Shown here piece by piece: positions 30,503-40,365 of a stretch of 64,000 bases of DNA. The notes beneath the pieces were generated by a model. That model saw nothing but the letters and a program-made list of their open reading frames with translations, made no database searches and was not told the origin of the DNA. The stretch covers positions 86,842 to 150,841 of the forward strand of contig CAYYDE010000004.1 in the NCBI GenBank assembly GCA_964470525.1, given 5' to 3'. Origin of the DNA: CAYYDE01 sp964470525. GTDB lineage: Bacteria > Patescibacteriota > Gracilibacteria > BD1-5 > UBA6164. Numbering within the stretch: position 1 is the first letter of the stretch; each line of letters starts with the position of its first letter. The translations under genes and the position numbers were made by a program.

Positions 30503-32392
30503 TTACACTCTCGTAGTGTTTTTTCCATCATCAGTTTCAACATCTCCATCAACCACTCCATCAGCTGGAGGAGTTTCTTTTGAAGCATCGGCTTGTGCGT
30601 AAATTGCTTGTCCGATTTTCATCATGATTTCTGATAATTCTTTTGTTTTTTCATCAAGTTCTTCTTTTGTTACATCAGCTTTTGTGAGAAGTTCTTTTAC
30701 TGTAGTAATTTTTTCTTCTGCTGATTTTTTATCTTCTTCAGATACTTTTTCTTTGTTATCTGAAAGAGTCTTTTCTGCTTGGTATACTGTTGATTCTGCT
30801 ATATTTCTTGCTTCTACTGATTCTTTTTTCTTTTTGTCATCATCTCTTGCAGCTTCTGCTTCTTTTACAAGTCTATCCACTTCAGCATCATCCATACCAG
30901 TTGAACCTTGAACAGTAATATGTTGTTCTTTTCCTGTACCTTTATCACGCGCTTTTACCTTGAGAACTCCATTTGCATCAATATCAAATGTAACTTCAAT
31001 TTGTGGCACTCCTCTTGGAGCTGGAGCAATTGAGTCAAGCATAAATCTTCCGAGAGATTTGTTATCTAAAGCCATTTCTCTTTCTCCTTGAAGAATATTG
31101 ATTTCAACTCCAGGTTGGTTATCAACAGCAGTTGAAAAAGTTTCTGATTTTGAAGTAGGAATCGTTGTATTTCTTGGAATCATTTTTGTTGCAACTCCTC
31201 ACATTGTTTCAATAGAAAGTGAAAGTGGTGTAACATCAAGTAGTAATACATCAGTTACATCTCATCCAATAATACCAGCTTGTACAGCAGCTCCAAGAGC
31301 AACAGCTTCATCAGGATTGATTCAAGCATTTGGTTTTTTCCCAAAAAATTCTTCTACTTTTTTAATAACAAGAGGAACTCTTGTTGAACCTCAAACAAGA
31401 AGTACTTGATCAAGATCTGATGCAGAAAGTCCAGCATCTTTGAGTACTTTTCTACATGGTTCAATAGATCTTTCTACTAAATCTCCAATAAGTTCTTCAA
31501 ATTTTGTTCTTGAAATACTTATCATAAGATTTTTTGGTCCTGAAGCGTCAACTGTGATATATGGAAGATTGATATCATAAGATGTTGTTGAAGAAAGTTC
31601 TTTTTTTGCTTTTTCAGCTTCATCTCTTACTCTTTGAAGAGCCATTGGATCGTTTCTGAGATCAAGAGCTTGTTCCTTTTTAAATTCATCAACGATATAG
31701 TCCACAATTCTTTTATCAAAATCATCTCATCCAAGATGTGTATCTCCATTTGTGGCAAGAACTTCAAAAGTTCCTTCGTCTGATAATTCTAAAACTGAAA
31801 TATCAAAGGTTCCACCTCAAAGGTCATATACAGCAATTTTTTCATTTTTATTTTTTCCAGCTCCGTATGAAAGTGCGGCAGCAGTTGGTTCATTTACAAT
31901 TCTTTTTACTTCAAGACCTGCAATTTTTCCCGCATTGATCGTTGCTTGTCTTTGATCATCATTAAAATAAGCAGGAACCGTAATTACGGCTTGAGTAACA
32001 GTTGTTCCGAGATATTTTTCAGCATCTTCTTTGATTTTTGCAAGAACATAAGCTCCAATTTCTTCTGGTCTCATAGTTTTTCCATTAAATTCAATAAGAG
32101 CTGCTCCATCACTTCATTTTACTACTTTGAAAGGAACACTTTTAATTTCTTCTTGAATTTCATCAAATTTTCTCCCAATAAATCTTTTTGCTGAGAAAAT
32201 AGTTCCTAAAGGATTTGTAATAGATTGTCTTTTTGCTGGAGTTCCAACAATAATATTTCCATCTTTTGCTGCAACAATAGAAGGAGTTGTTCTATTTCAT
32301 TCTGCATTTGGAATAACTTTTGCTTCTCAACCTTCCATAAAAGCCACACAAGAATTTGTGGTTCCAAGGTCAATACCGATAATTTTTGACAT
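30503..32392 (-). CDS. dnaK: Chaperone DnaK (Hsp70)
   Basis: 629 residues, ATG at 32392. ATPase domain: MSKIIGIDLGTTNSCVAFMEG, ITVPAYFNDDQRQAT, IVNEPTAAALSYG, VYDLGGGTFDISVLEL and VLLVGGSTRVPLV. Substrate domain: LLLDVTPLSLSIETMGG...NTTIPTSKSETFSTA, then a helical lid and a short acidic tail ending GKNTTRV. Binds and releases unfolded proteins with DnaJ and GrpE; neither is adjacent, although a membrane J-domain protein is encoded 2.4 kb away. A CIRCE operator (32478-32504) above the promoter indicates HrcA repression. Several ATPase-loop glycines are UGA. Confidence 0.97.
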
Positions 32393-32443
32393 ATTTTTAT
32401 AAATTAACTAGTAAATATTAGAAAAATTTTCTAATTCGTGAAT

Positions 32444-32471
32444 ATTTTATTCAAAAAAAAATTCTTGTCAA
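32444..32471 (-). promoter_or_regulatory. dnaK promoter
   Basis: On the minus strand TTGACA (32471-32466), 16-bp spacer, TAAAAT (32449-32444), just downstream of the CIRCE repeat. Confidence 0.65.
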
Positions 32472-32477
32472 ATATTT

Positions 32478-32504
32478 TTAGCACATTTTATGTTTTGGTG
32501 CTAA
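32478..32504 (-). promoter_or_regulatory. CIRCE operator (HrcA-binding site)
   Basis: TTAGCAC, 13 bases, GTGCTAA: the arm sequence and spacing match the core of the CIRCE consensus (TTAGCACTC-N9-GAGTGCTAA). It lies next to the -35 box of dnaK. Implies heat-shock control by HrcA, whose gene is not in this window. Confidence 0.82.
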
Positions 32505-32538
32505 AAATAGTTTTTTGAACAAAAAATCTATGGAATTC

Positions 32539-32567
32539 TTGATTTTTTTTGTATTATGTGATACAAT
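32539..32567 (+). promoter_or_regulatory. Sigma-70-type promoter
   Basis: TTGATT (32539-32544), 17-bp spacer, TACAAT (32562-32567), upstream of the 193-residue gene and divergent from dnaK. Confidence 0.65.
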
Positions 32568-32598
32568 CAAAGAGTTAGTTTATAATTATTATAGTATT

Positions 32599-33180
32599 AT
32601 GTCTAGATTGGATCAAGAAAAATGAAAAGATATTTCTTCAGAAAATAATAATTTTATGTCAGATGAAATGGGAAAAACTATTGCTGAGATTCGTAAAGAA
32701 GCAAATCAATTAGTAGAAATAAAATATACATTTGATAGAAATTTGTTTCCTTCATTTAAAAATGAAGTTGTATATCAAAAAACGTTGAATTCTTTAGTTT
32801 CTTTAGGGAGAAATATCGTATGAGAATTTCAAAATGCAAACACAATGGATGAATTTTTGGAGATTCTTTGAACGCTTGATTATGCACCAAAAGATGTAAA
32901 TTATGGACCATATTATTCAAGTGTGATACAAGGATATTTAGATGATAATTATGTTTTTTCTCATAATAATCTTTCGGTTATTGCTTGATGAAATCTTCTC
33001 ACAAGAGATTTATGAATCAGAGATACTTTTGTACGACTTTTTGGTGGAGAAAAAGCATTACTTGAGAGAGCAAAAAAACATTTTATGACTCTTCATGGTT
33101 TCAGATGAGATGAAGTAGAATTTAATGAAGAAAAGTTTCTTCTTGAGTTGCAAGTATGAAGAGCTGTAGCAACAATATAA
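32599..33180 (+). CDS. Hypothetical protein, 193 aa
   Basis: ATG at 32599, TAA at 33178. Soluble, mixed charge, with DEMGKTIAEIRKEANQLVEIKYTFDRNLF and later VIAGGNLLTRDLGIRDTFVRLFGGEKALLERAKKHF. Many UGA glycines confirm the frame. I do not recognise it. It has its own promoter, divergent from dnaK, but shares no obvious operator. Confidence 0.6.
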
Positions 33181-33237
33181 ACTTGAAAAAAAATAAAAAT
33201 ATAGTATACTAAAGAAAATAATTTATAATATTTCGGT

Positions 33238-33513
33238 ATGTCAACACAAGAACATTCACCTATCTTTGAAATTCTTGATTGAGAAAATAATCAAACTCTT
33301 TCTCAAGAGGTTCATACTGTCTGAGAAAATACAGCTGCTGAGGTTTTACGTGCTTTATATAAAGAAGAGTGATTTTTACGAATTTTATGAATTTTGCCAT
33401 GAGAAAAATTTAATCCATCAGTTCATGTAGAAGCTCTTTGAGTTGTTCGACCTCTTCATAAACAACAAACTTCTGCTCAATATGAGGAAGAAAATTTGCA
33501 AAACGCAGCATAA
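33238..33513 (+). CDS. Hypothetical protein, 91 aa
   Basis: ATG at 33238, TAA at 33511. MSTQEHSPIFEILDGENNQTL, then a conserved-looking core EVLRALYKEEGFLRILGILPGEKFNPSVHVEALGVVRPL. All glycines in the core are UGA. Small soluble protein of no recognised family; single gene followed at once by a terminator. Confidence 0.55.
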
Positions 33514-33537
33514 AACCATAATTTTTATGGTTTTTTT
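33512..33537 (+). terminator. Intrinsic terminator
   Basis: AAAACCATAA-TTT-TTATGGTTTTTTT, starting within the stop codon. Confidence 0.85.
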
Positions 33538-33559
33538 GTTGTTTCAAAAATAGGAAAAG

Positions 33560-33587
33560 TTGATTTTTTGAGAAAATTGGATACAAT
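33560..33587 (+). promoter_or_regulatory. Sigma-70-type promoter
   Basis: TTGATT (33560-33565), 16-bp spacer, TACAAT (33582-33587), upstream of the lipoprotein-HolB-prepilin unit. Confidence 0.6.
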
Positions 33588-33615
33588 TTTCTTGTTATTT
33601 TTTAAAAAAAGAAGT

Positions 33616-33831
33616 ATGAAACAATTATGTGTTATTTTTTTATTGAGTTGTGTTTTAGTTTCTTGTAGTTGAACAACTCAAGAAATCTCTCAAACTCCAA
33701 ATGAAGAAAATCAACTTTCAGATATTCAAGAGCCAATTCTTCCAATTCATGAAGCTTCTACAGATGCTGAAATAGAATTTTCACAAGCACTTGATAATTT
33801 ATTAAATGAAATTGCAAATGAGCAAGAATAA
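33616..33831 (+). CDS. Small lipoprotein, 71 aa
   Basis: ATG at 33616, TAA at 33829. MKQLCVIFLLSCVLVSCSG is a lipoprotein signal with lipobox LVSC, followed by a polar, acidic, Pro/Glu-rich tail of about 50 residues that is probably disordered or helical. The HolB-like gene starts 1 bp after its stop. Function unknown; a role as membrane-anchored stalk is possible. Confidence 0.6.
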
Positions 33832-33832
33832 T

Positions 33833-34531
33833 ATGCTTCAAATGTGTATTGATGTAATAGAGAGCAGAAAAATGTTTCAGCCTCTTTTATTTACGTCATC
33901 AAATTTGAAAGGATTTCATATTGAACTTGCACTTCTTATTGAACAATTATTTCAACATTTTTGAGTTGATTCTCATCATATATTTATACTTCCTGATGAT
34001 GGAGAAACGCTTAAAATTGAAACAATTCGTCAGTTTATTGCAAAATCACATATTCGTTCATCACAAAGATTTCAGATATTTTTGATTGAAAATATTTCAA
34101 GACTTTCAGTACAATCAGCAAATGCTTGTTTAAAGTTTTTAGAAGAACCTGGAGAGGGAAATGTAGTATTTCTTACCAATACTTCAGAGTCATGAGTATT
34201 AGAAACGATTTTATCACGCGTAAAACATATTTCGCTTCAAACAAAACAAGAATTACAATGAGATCCGTTTTTTTTAGAATTGTTGGAAGATTTTTATCAT
34301 AAAAAAAATACCAATCTTCTCACATATTTTTATTTTGATAAAAAAAGACAAAAAGAAGAGTATTCACATTTTTTTGTTTCTTTGCTATTTTTTGCAAAAA
34401 AATATAATCTTTCTGCGGAAGTATTTGATGAAATCGAACAAAATCTTTCCTTTTTAGAACAAACATCTATTGCTCCGAAATATTTAGTTGATAGAATATT
34501 GTTGTTGTTGCATAAAATCAATATTTGATAA
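33833..34531 (+). CDS. holB: DNA polymerase III delta-prime-like clamp-loader protein
   Basis: 232 residues, ATG at 33833, TAA at 34529. It keeps the downstream part of a clamp-loader AAA+ core: FIAKSHIRSSQRFQIFLIENISRLSVQSANACLKFLEEPGEGNVVFLTNTSES, which matches the delta-prime signature (vaiIeeAekmn..AaNALLKtLEEPp). The N-terminus (PLLFTSSNLKGFHIELALLIEQLF) is short and has no Walker A, as expected for delta-prime. It would help load the sliding clamp. It is short relative to usual delta-prime (about 300-330 residues). Embedded between a lipoprotein gene and a prepilin gene. Confidence 0.75.
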
Positions 34532-34540
34532 AAAAGAATT

Positions 34541-36037
34541 ATGAAATATCTGTATTGTAAAGCTTTTACGTTGATAGAAATAGTTGTTGGAATCAGTATT
34601 TCCATGATTTTAATGGTGTCTTTGAGTTTGTTTGTAACATCTGGAATGCAACAAATTACTTTACAAAAAAATATTTTAGATACTCAAAAACAAACTCAAA
34701 TTTATAAACAAAAGATGGAAAATATTTTTTCACGAAATATTCTTGGTGTTCAAGCCGTTGGAAGTGGGGTATTTTTGCAAACAGATATGTTTTTATGAAA
34801 ATGAAATGGAGTATTTATTGCTCCAAAAACTTCTTCGTGATATTGTTGAGTTGATCCTGATTTGGAAACAACACATATAGAATTATATGAGTTTGTGTGA
34901 TATGAATGAATGTGAGGAGATTTTTTTAATGGTAGAGTTTTTTCAAATGAAGGAAATGATGTTTTTACTTTCTCATGATCAGGGTTTTCAGGATCTGTAT
35001 TTCCAACAGATGTAGTACTTTCATGATCACAAAGATTTTTTACTGATTATGGAAATCATCAAGTTTTTGTGGATGATCAAAAAATATATGGAAAATGAAT
35101 TTTTGGAAGCCAAACATGATATCTCAATACTCCAACAGGAATAGCTTTTGGATGAGGAAAAATATTTGTGAGTGATACTGGAAATAATAGAATTGTTTCA
35201 TTTGATGAACATGGAAATAATTTTGAAGAAATTTTGAATTACAAAGACGGAATTTCTGCTCCAATGTGACTTTTTTATACAGGATGAACATTATTTATTT
35301 CTGATAGTGGAAATGGGAGAATACTCAAATATTCTTCAGAAGAATTTTCAAACATTCCTGAATTTGTTGCAAAATTTACTCCAACTCAAACACAAACTTT
35401 GACTGGAATGAGTGTGAAATTTTTGTCTCATACTTGATGAGAAATTTTGCTTTCACATTCTGGAACTTTGAGTTGGTGAGGTACAGGAAGTATTGTTTGA
35501 AATAATTTAGAATACGAATTTGATGAAAGAGATGTTTTTGCTTGAAGTGAAGATAGTTTTACACTTTCATGATTGAATAATTGAAATTTCTCTCAAACAG
35601 GTTCGTATATTGCTGAAATAATTCTTTGAAATGAAACTTTTTTTGTCCCATATTTTACACAGTGAGATGGAAATATTTTCACAAAATCTGATAATACTTT
35701 AGAAATTTTTGCAACGGGATTTTCTCTTCCAACTGGAATATTTGGAAGTTGAGGAAATATTGTTGTAAATGATTTTATAACACGAGAATGGCAAGCATTT
35801 GATATTGAATGAAGTTTTACAACAAGTTGAGCGTTGTCTCAAATAGATTTTTCTTCATTACCACAACATCCTTTGGTATATAGTATGTCTGATTTTGTGG
35901 TGGAACCAGATTCGTTTCAAATCGCAATAGAAGAAAATATTTTTCATGTGAGTTTTGATTATTATATCTATTATGATTGTATAGACCCAGAAAAAAGTGC
36001 AAAAAGAACAATGATTATGAAGAAATATCTTGATTAA
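34541..36037 (+). CDS. Prepilin-like protein with NHL/beta-propeller repeats
   Basis: 498 residues, ATG at 34541, TAA at 36035. MKYLYCKAFTLIEIVVGISI is a prepilin signal with Ala at -1 and Glu at +5. The body contains NHL-type repeats: TPTGIAFGGGKIFVSDTGNNRIVSFDEHG, MGLFYTGGTLFISDSGNGRILKYS and LPTGIFGSGGNIVVNDF, which build a beta-propeller. A prepilin stem carrying a propeller suggests a pilus-tip or surface display protein that binds proteins or sugars. Gene begins 9 bp behind holB. Many repeat glycines are TGA. Confidence 0.75.
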
Positions 36038-36070
36038 AAAATCACCATCATTTGATGGTGATTTTTTTGT
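36037..36070. terminator. Bidirectional intrinsic terminator
   Basis: ATCACCATCA-TT-TGATGGTGAT with A and T tracts, between the converging NHL prepilin and VKOR genes. Confidence 0.85.
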
Positions 36071-36076
36071 TCATTT

Positions 36077-36526
36077 TTAGTTGAGATTTTTTTCTTTTGT
36101 GATACGAAAACTCAATATTGCAATTGTTATAATTGCGATACTACAAGCGAGACACGCAAGACAGATAATTGGAATTTGTAGTTCATTGAAAATAATGTAT
36201 CCGTTAAACATCATTCATCCAAGAGCGAGCACGAAAATGGTTTTGAAATAATTTTTGTTTTTTGATTTCATTCCGAGAAATGCCAAAAGAAAAATAATCG
36301 GATACACCACCATCGCGATAGCTGAAAAAGGAATTCCAAACATCCAAGCAAAATCTTGTAAAAATAGATTTGAACAAGAAAAAATATCATTCACATCACA
36401 GAAAAATTCACTCACTTCTCCAGTATTTGCCAGTTCTGCTTGAAGGTTATAGGCAGCAAAAGTAAGATAGATTGCATTTCATAAAGAAATAAAAGCAAGA
36501 ATAAGTATTGCGTAGATTTTTTTCAT
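36077..36526 (-). CDS. Vitamin K epoxide reductase (VKOR) family protein
   Basis: 149 residues, ATG at 36526, TAA at 36077. Four hydrophobic helices. The loop pair CDVNDIFSCS and the redox CxxC (IICLACLAC, helix 4) match the four catalytic cysteines of bacterial VKOR, and WMFGIPFSAIAMVVYP is the family segment around helix 2. Bacterial VKOR replaces DsbB: it reoxidises a DsbA-like partner using quinone, giving disulfides outside the membrane. No thioredoxin domain is fused and no DsbA is next to it. It fits the Cys-rich exported proteins in this window. Confidence 0.88.
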
Positions 36527-36654
36527 AAGAGTGTTTTAAAGAATTAAAATATTTTTTATTATATGGAAAAAAATCGGATGTAAAAAGAAAAACCATTGAC
36601 AAGAGAATTATTTTATATATTTGTCAATATGTTTGCATTTGAAATTATAAAAAT

Positions 36655-36668
36655 ACTACATATAGTGT
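36655..36668 (+). promoter_or_regulatory. Candidate NrdR box upstream of nrdD
   Basis: ACTACATATAGTGT resembles one NrdR box (consensus ACACwATATwGTGT-like palindrome) about 50 bp before nrdD. A second box at the usual 31-bp spacing is not clear. nrdR itself is in the same cluster. Confidence 0.4.
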
Positions 36669-36717
36669 TTATGTATTTCGCGGATACGAAAAAATTTTAT
36701 TTATTTTTTTATGTATT

Positions 36718-38886
36718 ATGGCTATTTTTAAAGTAAAAAAGAGAAATGGAAATATTGCCACTTTTGACGAGGAAAAAATTAAAAAAGCAATAAAAAATGC
36801 CATAATCGCAGCTTGATGAGATGATTTTTCCAAAATTGAGAGTTTCACGCAAGAAATTACCAAAAATATTATTTTGAGATGAGAAAGTATTCCTGATGTT
36901 GAAACTATACAAGATGTTGTGGAAGAAGTTTTAATCAAACATCAATACAATACTGTTGCAAAAACCTATATTCTCTACAGGGAACAAAGAAGACTTGCGA
37001 GAGTTGCAAAAAATGTCACGGTAGAAGTGGGAAATACGATGGAGGAATATTTGCAAAAATCTGATTGGAGAGTGAATGCAAATGCGAATTCTGGATATTC
37101 TTTAGGATGATTGATTCTCAATACTTCTGGAAAGGTCACGGCAAATTACTGGTTGTCTCATATTTACCCAAAAGAAATTTGAGATTTGCATAGAAATGCG
37201 GATTATCACATTCACGATTTAGATATGTTCTCTTGATATTGTGCGGGATGGAGTTTGAGACAATTATTAGAATTATGATTTAATGGCTTACCAAATAGAC
37301 TGGAATCAGCACCTCCAAAAAATTTGCAATCGGTGGTGAATCAAATGATAAATTTTTTAGGAACACTTCAAAATGAATGGGCTGGAGCGCAAGCATTTTC
37401 AAGTTTTGATACCTATTTGGCTCCTTTTGTTCATAAATATAAAAAAGAAGTAGAACAAGAATTATCAGACACACAAGCAAATTTTTCATCGAAAAAAGAA
37501 AAAGATGATTATATTTATAAAAAAACTTATAAATATGTTGTACAACAAATGCAAAATTTTATTTTTGGTTTAAATGTTCCGTCAAGATGGGGAACACAAA
37601 CTCCATTTACGAATATTACGCTTGATTTGAATTGTCCAGAAGATTTGCAAGATACAGCATTATTTCTTGGAGGAATAGAAAAATGATATTATGAAAAAAA
37701 ATTTTGAGAACTCCAAGAAGAAATGAATATGATCAATAAAGCATTAGTAGAAGTCTACACGGCTGGAGATGCGAAAGGAAATGTTTTTACTTTTCCAATC
37801 CCAACATATAATATTACGCAAGATTTTGATTGGGAAAATGAAATTGTTGACGGAATTTTTGAAATGACAGCAAAATATGGAATTCCGTATTTTCAAAATT
37901 TTATTGGAAGTCAATACAAAAAAGTAAAAAATCCTGACGGAAGTTTTTCAAAAGTTCCAAATAGTGAAGCGTATACTCCGTGAGCTGTGAGAAGTATGTG
38001 TTGCAGACTCCAACTGGATTTAAAAGAATTACTCAAAAGAGGAAATGGACTGTTTGGAAGCGCTGAAATGACGGGAAGTATTGGAGTGGTAACCTTAAAT
38101 ATGCCTCGTATTTGATATAATTTTGCTGGAAATAAAGAGGATTTTAAGAAAAGAGTTCTCTATCTTATGAACCAAGCAAAAACTTCTTTAGAACTCAAAA
38201 GAAAAGAACTCAGTAAATGGCTTGATGCGTGACTCTATCCGTATACAAAAAGATATTTGCATTCTTTTAGAAATCATTTTTCTACCATTTGAATCAATGG
38301 AATGAATGAAGCAATTTTGAATTTTTCAAATGGAAAAGAAGATATTACAAGTGAATTTTGAAAAAATTTTTCTATAGAAATTCTTGAGATGATGAGAGAA
38401 AAATTAAAAGAATTTCAAGAAGAAACGGGAAATTTGTATAATTTAGAAGCTACTCCAGCAGAATGAACAACCTATAGATTTGCCAAAGAAGATCAAAAAC
38501 AGCTTCCAAATATTATTCAAGCTGGGACTTTTGAAGCTCCGTATTATACCAACTCATCACAACTTCCTGTTTGATTTACTGATGATGCGTTTGAGGCTTT
38601 AGAATACCAAAATGAACTGCAATGTAAATATACTGGAGGAACGGTTTTGCATCTCTATCTTTGAGAAAAGGTAAGTGATGGAGAGGCTTGTAAATCCTTG
38701 GTGAAAAAAGTTTTAGAAAATTATCAGCTTCCATATATTACGATAACTCCAACTTTTTCTATTTGTCCAAAACACGGATATTTGGTGTGAGAACATGATT
38801 ATTGTCCGAAGTGTGATGAGGAAATTTGATATGTTTGAGAGAGGTTTGATGTGGAGGTGAGGAAAGTTTATACGGCGAAGAAGTAA
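36718..38886 (+). CDS. nrdD: Anaerobic ribonucleotide reductase NrdD, lacking its glycyl-radical domain
   Basis: 722 residues, ATG at 36718, TAA at 38884. An N-terminal ATP-cone (MAIFKVKKRNGNIATFDEEKIKKAIKNA) is followed by the ten-strand barrel: DYHIHDLDMFSGYCAGW, TPFTNITLDLNCPEDL, MCCRLQLDLKELLKRGNGLFG with active-site cysteine(s), GSIGVVTLNMPRI and ATPAEGTTYRFA. The C-terminal zinc-type stretch ICPKHGYLVGEHDYCPKC is present, but the chain then ends (DVEVRKVYTAKK) where other NrdDs continue into the glycyl-radical motif. That domain is encoded by the next gene (38913-39086). Reduces ribonucleotides to deoxyribonucleotides without oxygen, activated by NrdG. Confidence 0.95.
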
Positions 38887-38912
38887 TTTTATTATTTTTT
38901 AATTTTACAACT

Positions 38913-39086
38913 ATGAAAACAACAAATTTACAAAGAACAAAATGTGAAATTTACACCAGAGTAATGTGATATTTCAGACCAGTAAGCCATTTTAATATCT
39001 GAAAAAAATCAGAATTTTACTCTCGAGAATATTTCAAAGAAACAGTAAGCGCAAACTCACAATTTATCAATGATTATAAAAACTAA
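38913..39086 (+). CDS. Detached glycyl-radical domain of NrdD
   Basis: 57 residues, ATG at 38913, TAA at 39084, in a frame different from nrdD. CEIYTRVMGYFRPVSHFNIG is the end of class III reductases (family TxVYSRVxGYxRPVxxWNxGK), followed by KKSEFYSREYF. The radical-bearing glycine is residue 19, and its codon is TGA (38967-38969). nrdD stops 26 bp upstream without this domain, and nrdG starts inside the stop codon (TAATG), so the peptide is translated between the two and must associate with NrdD to make an active enzyme. It parallels GrcA (YfiD), a free glycyl-radical domain that repairs pyruvate formate-lyase. A sequencing frameshift is possible but would not explain the separate ATG and the intervening stops. 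Confidence 0.85.
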
Positions 39087-39784
39087 TGCTGATTTCTTGA
39101 ATTCAAAAAACAACTTTGCTTGATTATCCAAGCAAAGTTTCTTGTATTATTTTCACTGCTGGATGCAATTTTCGATGTTGATATTGCCATAATTCAGAAT
39201 TTGTTTTGCCAGAAAAAATAAAACTCATACAAGATTTTATTCCAGAAGAAATATTTTTTCGCTTTTTGGAAACAAAAATCTGACTTCTTGATGGAGTTGT
39301 TATTTGTGGTTGAGAACCAACTCTCCAAAAAAATCTCCAAGAATTTTGCAAAAAAATAAAAAATATGTGATTTCTCGTGAAACTCGATACCAACGGACAA
39401 AATCCAAAAATTCTTCAAGAGTTACTCAGAGAAAAACTTCTTGATTATATTGCGATGGATATTAAATGAGATTATGAAAATTTAGAAGATCTCTTGTGAG
39501 TAAAGTATGAAAAACAAAAATATTTTGAAAGCATTGAAATTATTAAAAATTCTCAAATAGAATATGAATTTCGAACAACGCTTATAAAAAATTATCATTT
39601 GTTAGAGGATTTTGAGAGAATTGTACAACAAATTTCAGGAAGTAAAAAATATTTTCTACAAAATTATAGATCTTGAAATACGCTTGACAAAAACTTTTCT
39701 TGAAAAAGTTTTTCATCACAAGAATTACTTGAATTTAAAAAAATTGCTGTGAAACATATTCCAAATACTTCTCTTCGATTATAG
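39086..39784 (+). CDS. nrdG: Anaerobic ribonucleotide reductase activase (radical SAM)
   Basis: 232 residues, ATG at 39086 overlapping the previous stop by one base, TAG at 39782. Radical-SAM cysteines are in IIFTAGCNFRCGYCHNSEF (CxxxCxYC with a UGA glycine inside the motif); GVVICGGEPTLQ is the GGE motif that holds the SAM amino group; KLDTNGQNP and DYIAMDIKGDY follow. It uses a [4Fe-4S] cluster and SAM to form the glycyl radical, here on the separate 57-residue protein. Length is longer than the roughly 155-residue E. coli NrdG and nearer to the longer PflA-like activases. Confidence 0.93.
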
Positions 39785-39850
39785 CAGTTTATTTTTTGAT
39801 TTTTAAAGAAAAAAAATATAATAAATGAGAATAATTCTTAAAATAAAATT

Positions 39851-40297
39851 ATGTATTGTACTCATTGCTGAAATACAGACACAAAAGTGCTCGATTCAAG
39901 AGTCACAGAAGATGGAAAATCTATCAAAAGAAGAAGAGAATGTTTGAATTGCGGAAATCGTTTTAACACATTTGAAAAATACGAAAAAGTCTCTTTACTT
40001 GTTGAAAAAATTTCTGGAAAAACAGAAGAATATAAAGGTGAAAAATTATATGATAGCATTGTAAAAGCATTTAATAAAAGAGGAGTGAGTGTGAAAGTGA
40101 TCGACTCAATTATGTACAACATCGAGCAAAAACTCATGAATAAAAGAAAAATTTCTTCTCGTGATATTTGAGCTTTTGTTGTAGAAGAATTAAAAAAAGT
40201 AGATGAAGTAGCATATATTCGATATGCTTCGGTGTATTATAATTTTTGAAATGCTGGAGATTATGTTGAATTTATAAAAAGAGAAATAAAAAACTAA
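39851..40297 (+). CDS. nrdR: Transcriptional repressor NrdR
   Basis: 148 residues, ATG at 39851, TAA at 40295. Zinc ribbon: MYCTHCGNTDTKVLDSRVTEDGKSIKRRRECLNCGNRF (two CxxC); ATP-cone: VEKISGKTEEYKGEKLYDSIVKAFNKRGV. Senses dATP/ATP and represses ribonucleotide reductase genes by binding paired NrdR boxes. It closes the nrdD-radical domain-nrdG-nrdR cluster, 66 bp after nrdG, and probably acts on it; one candidate box lies before nrdD. Confidence 0.96.
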
Positions 40298-40334
40298 AGT
40301 AAAAATTAAACGTGCATTCACAAAAGTGGAAGAG

Positions 40335-40365
40335 AAAAAGAACTCATTATTTGAGTTCTTTTTTA
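40335..40365. terminator. Bidirectional intrinsic terminator
   Basis: AAAAGAACTCA-TTAT-TTGAGTTCTTTTTT between nrdR and the converging glycosyltransferase gene. Confidence 0.85.

Noticed and set aside
30503..31409. Plus-strand Ser/Phe-rich open frames opposite dnaK.
   Set aside because: Low-complexity shadows of dnaK; no features of their own.
36600..36717. A full pair of NrdR boxes before nrdD.
   Set aside because: Only one near-consensus half (36655-36668) is convincing; the second box at 31-bp spacing is not clear.
38886..38913. Programmed frameshift joining nrdD to the radical domain.
   Set aside because: nrdD ends in TAA, no slippery heptamer is seen before it, and the second frame has its own ATG; separate translation is simpler.
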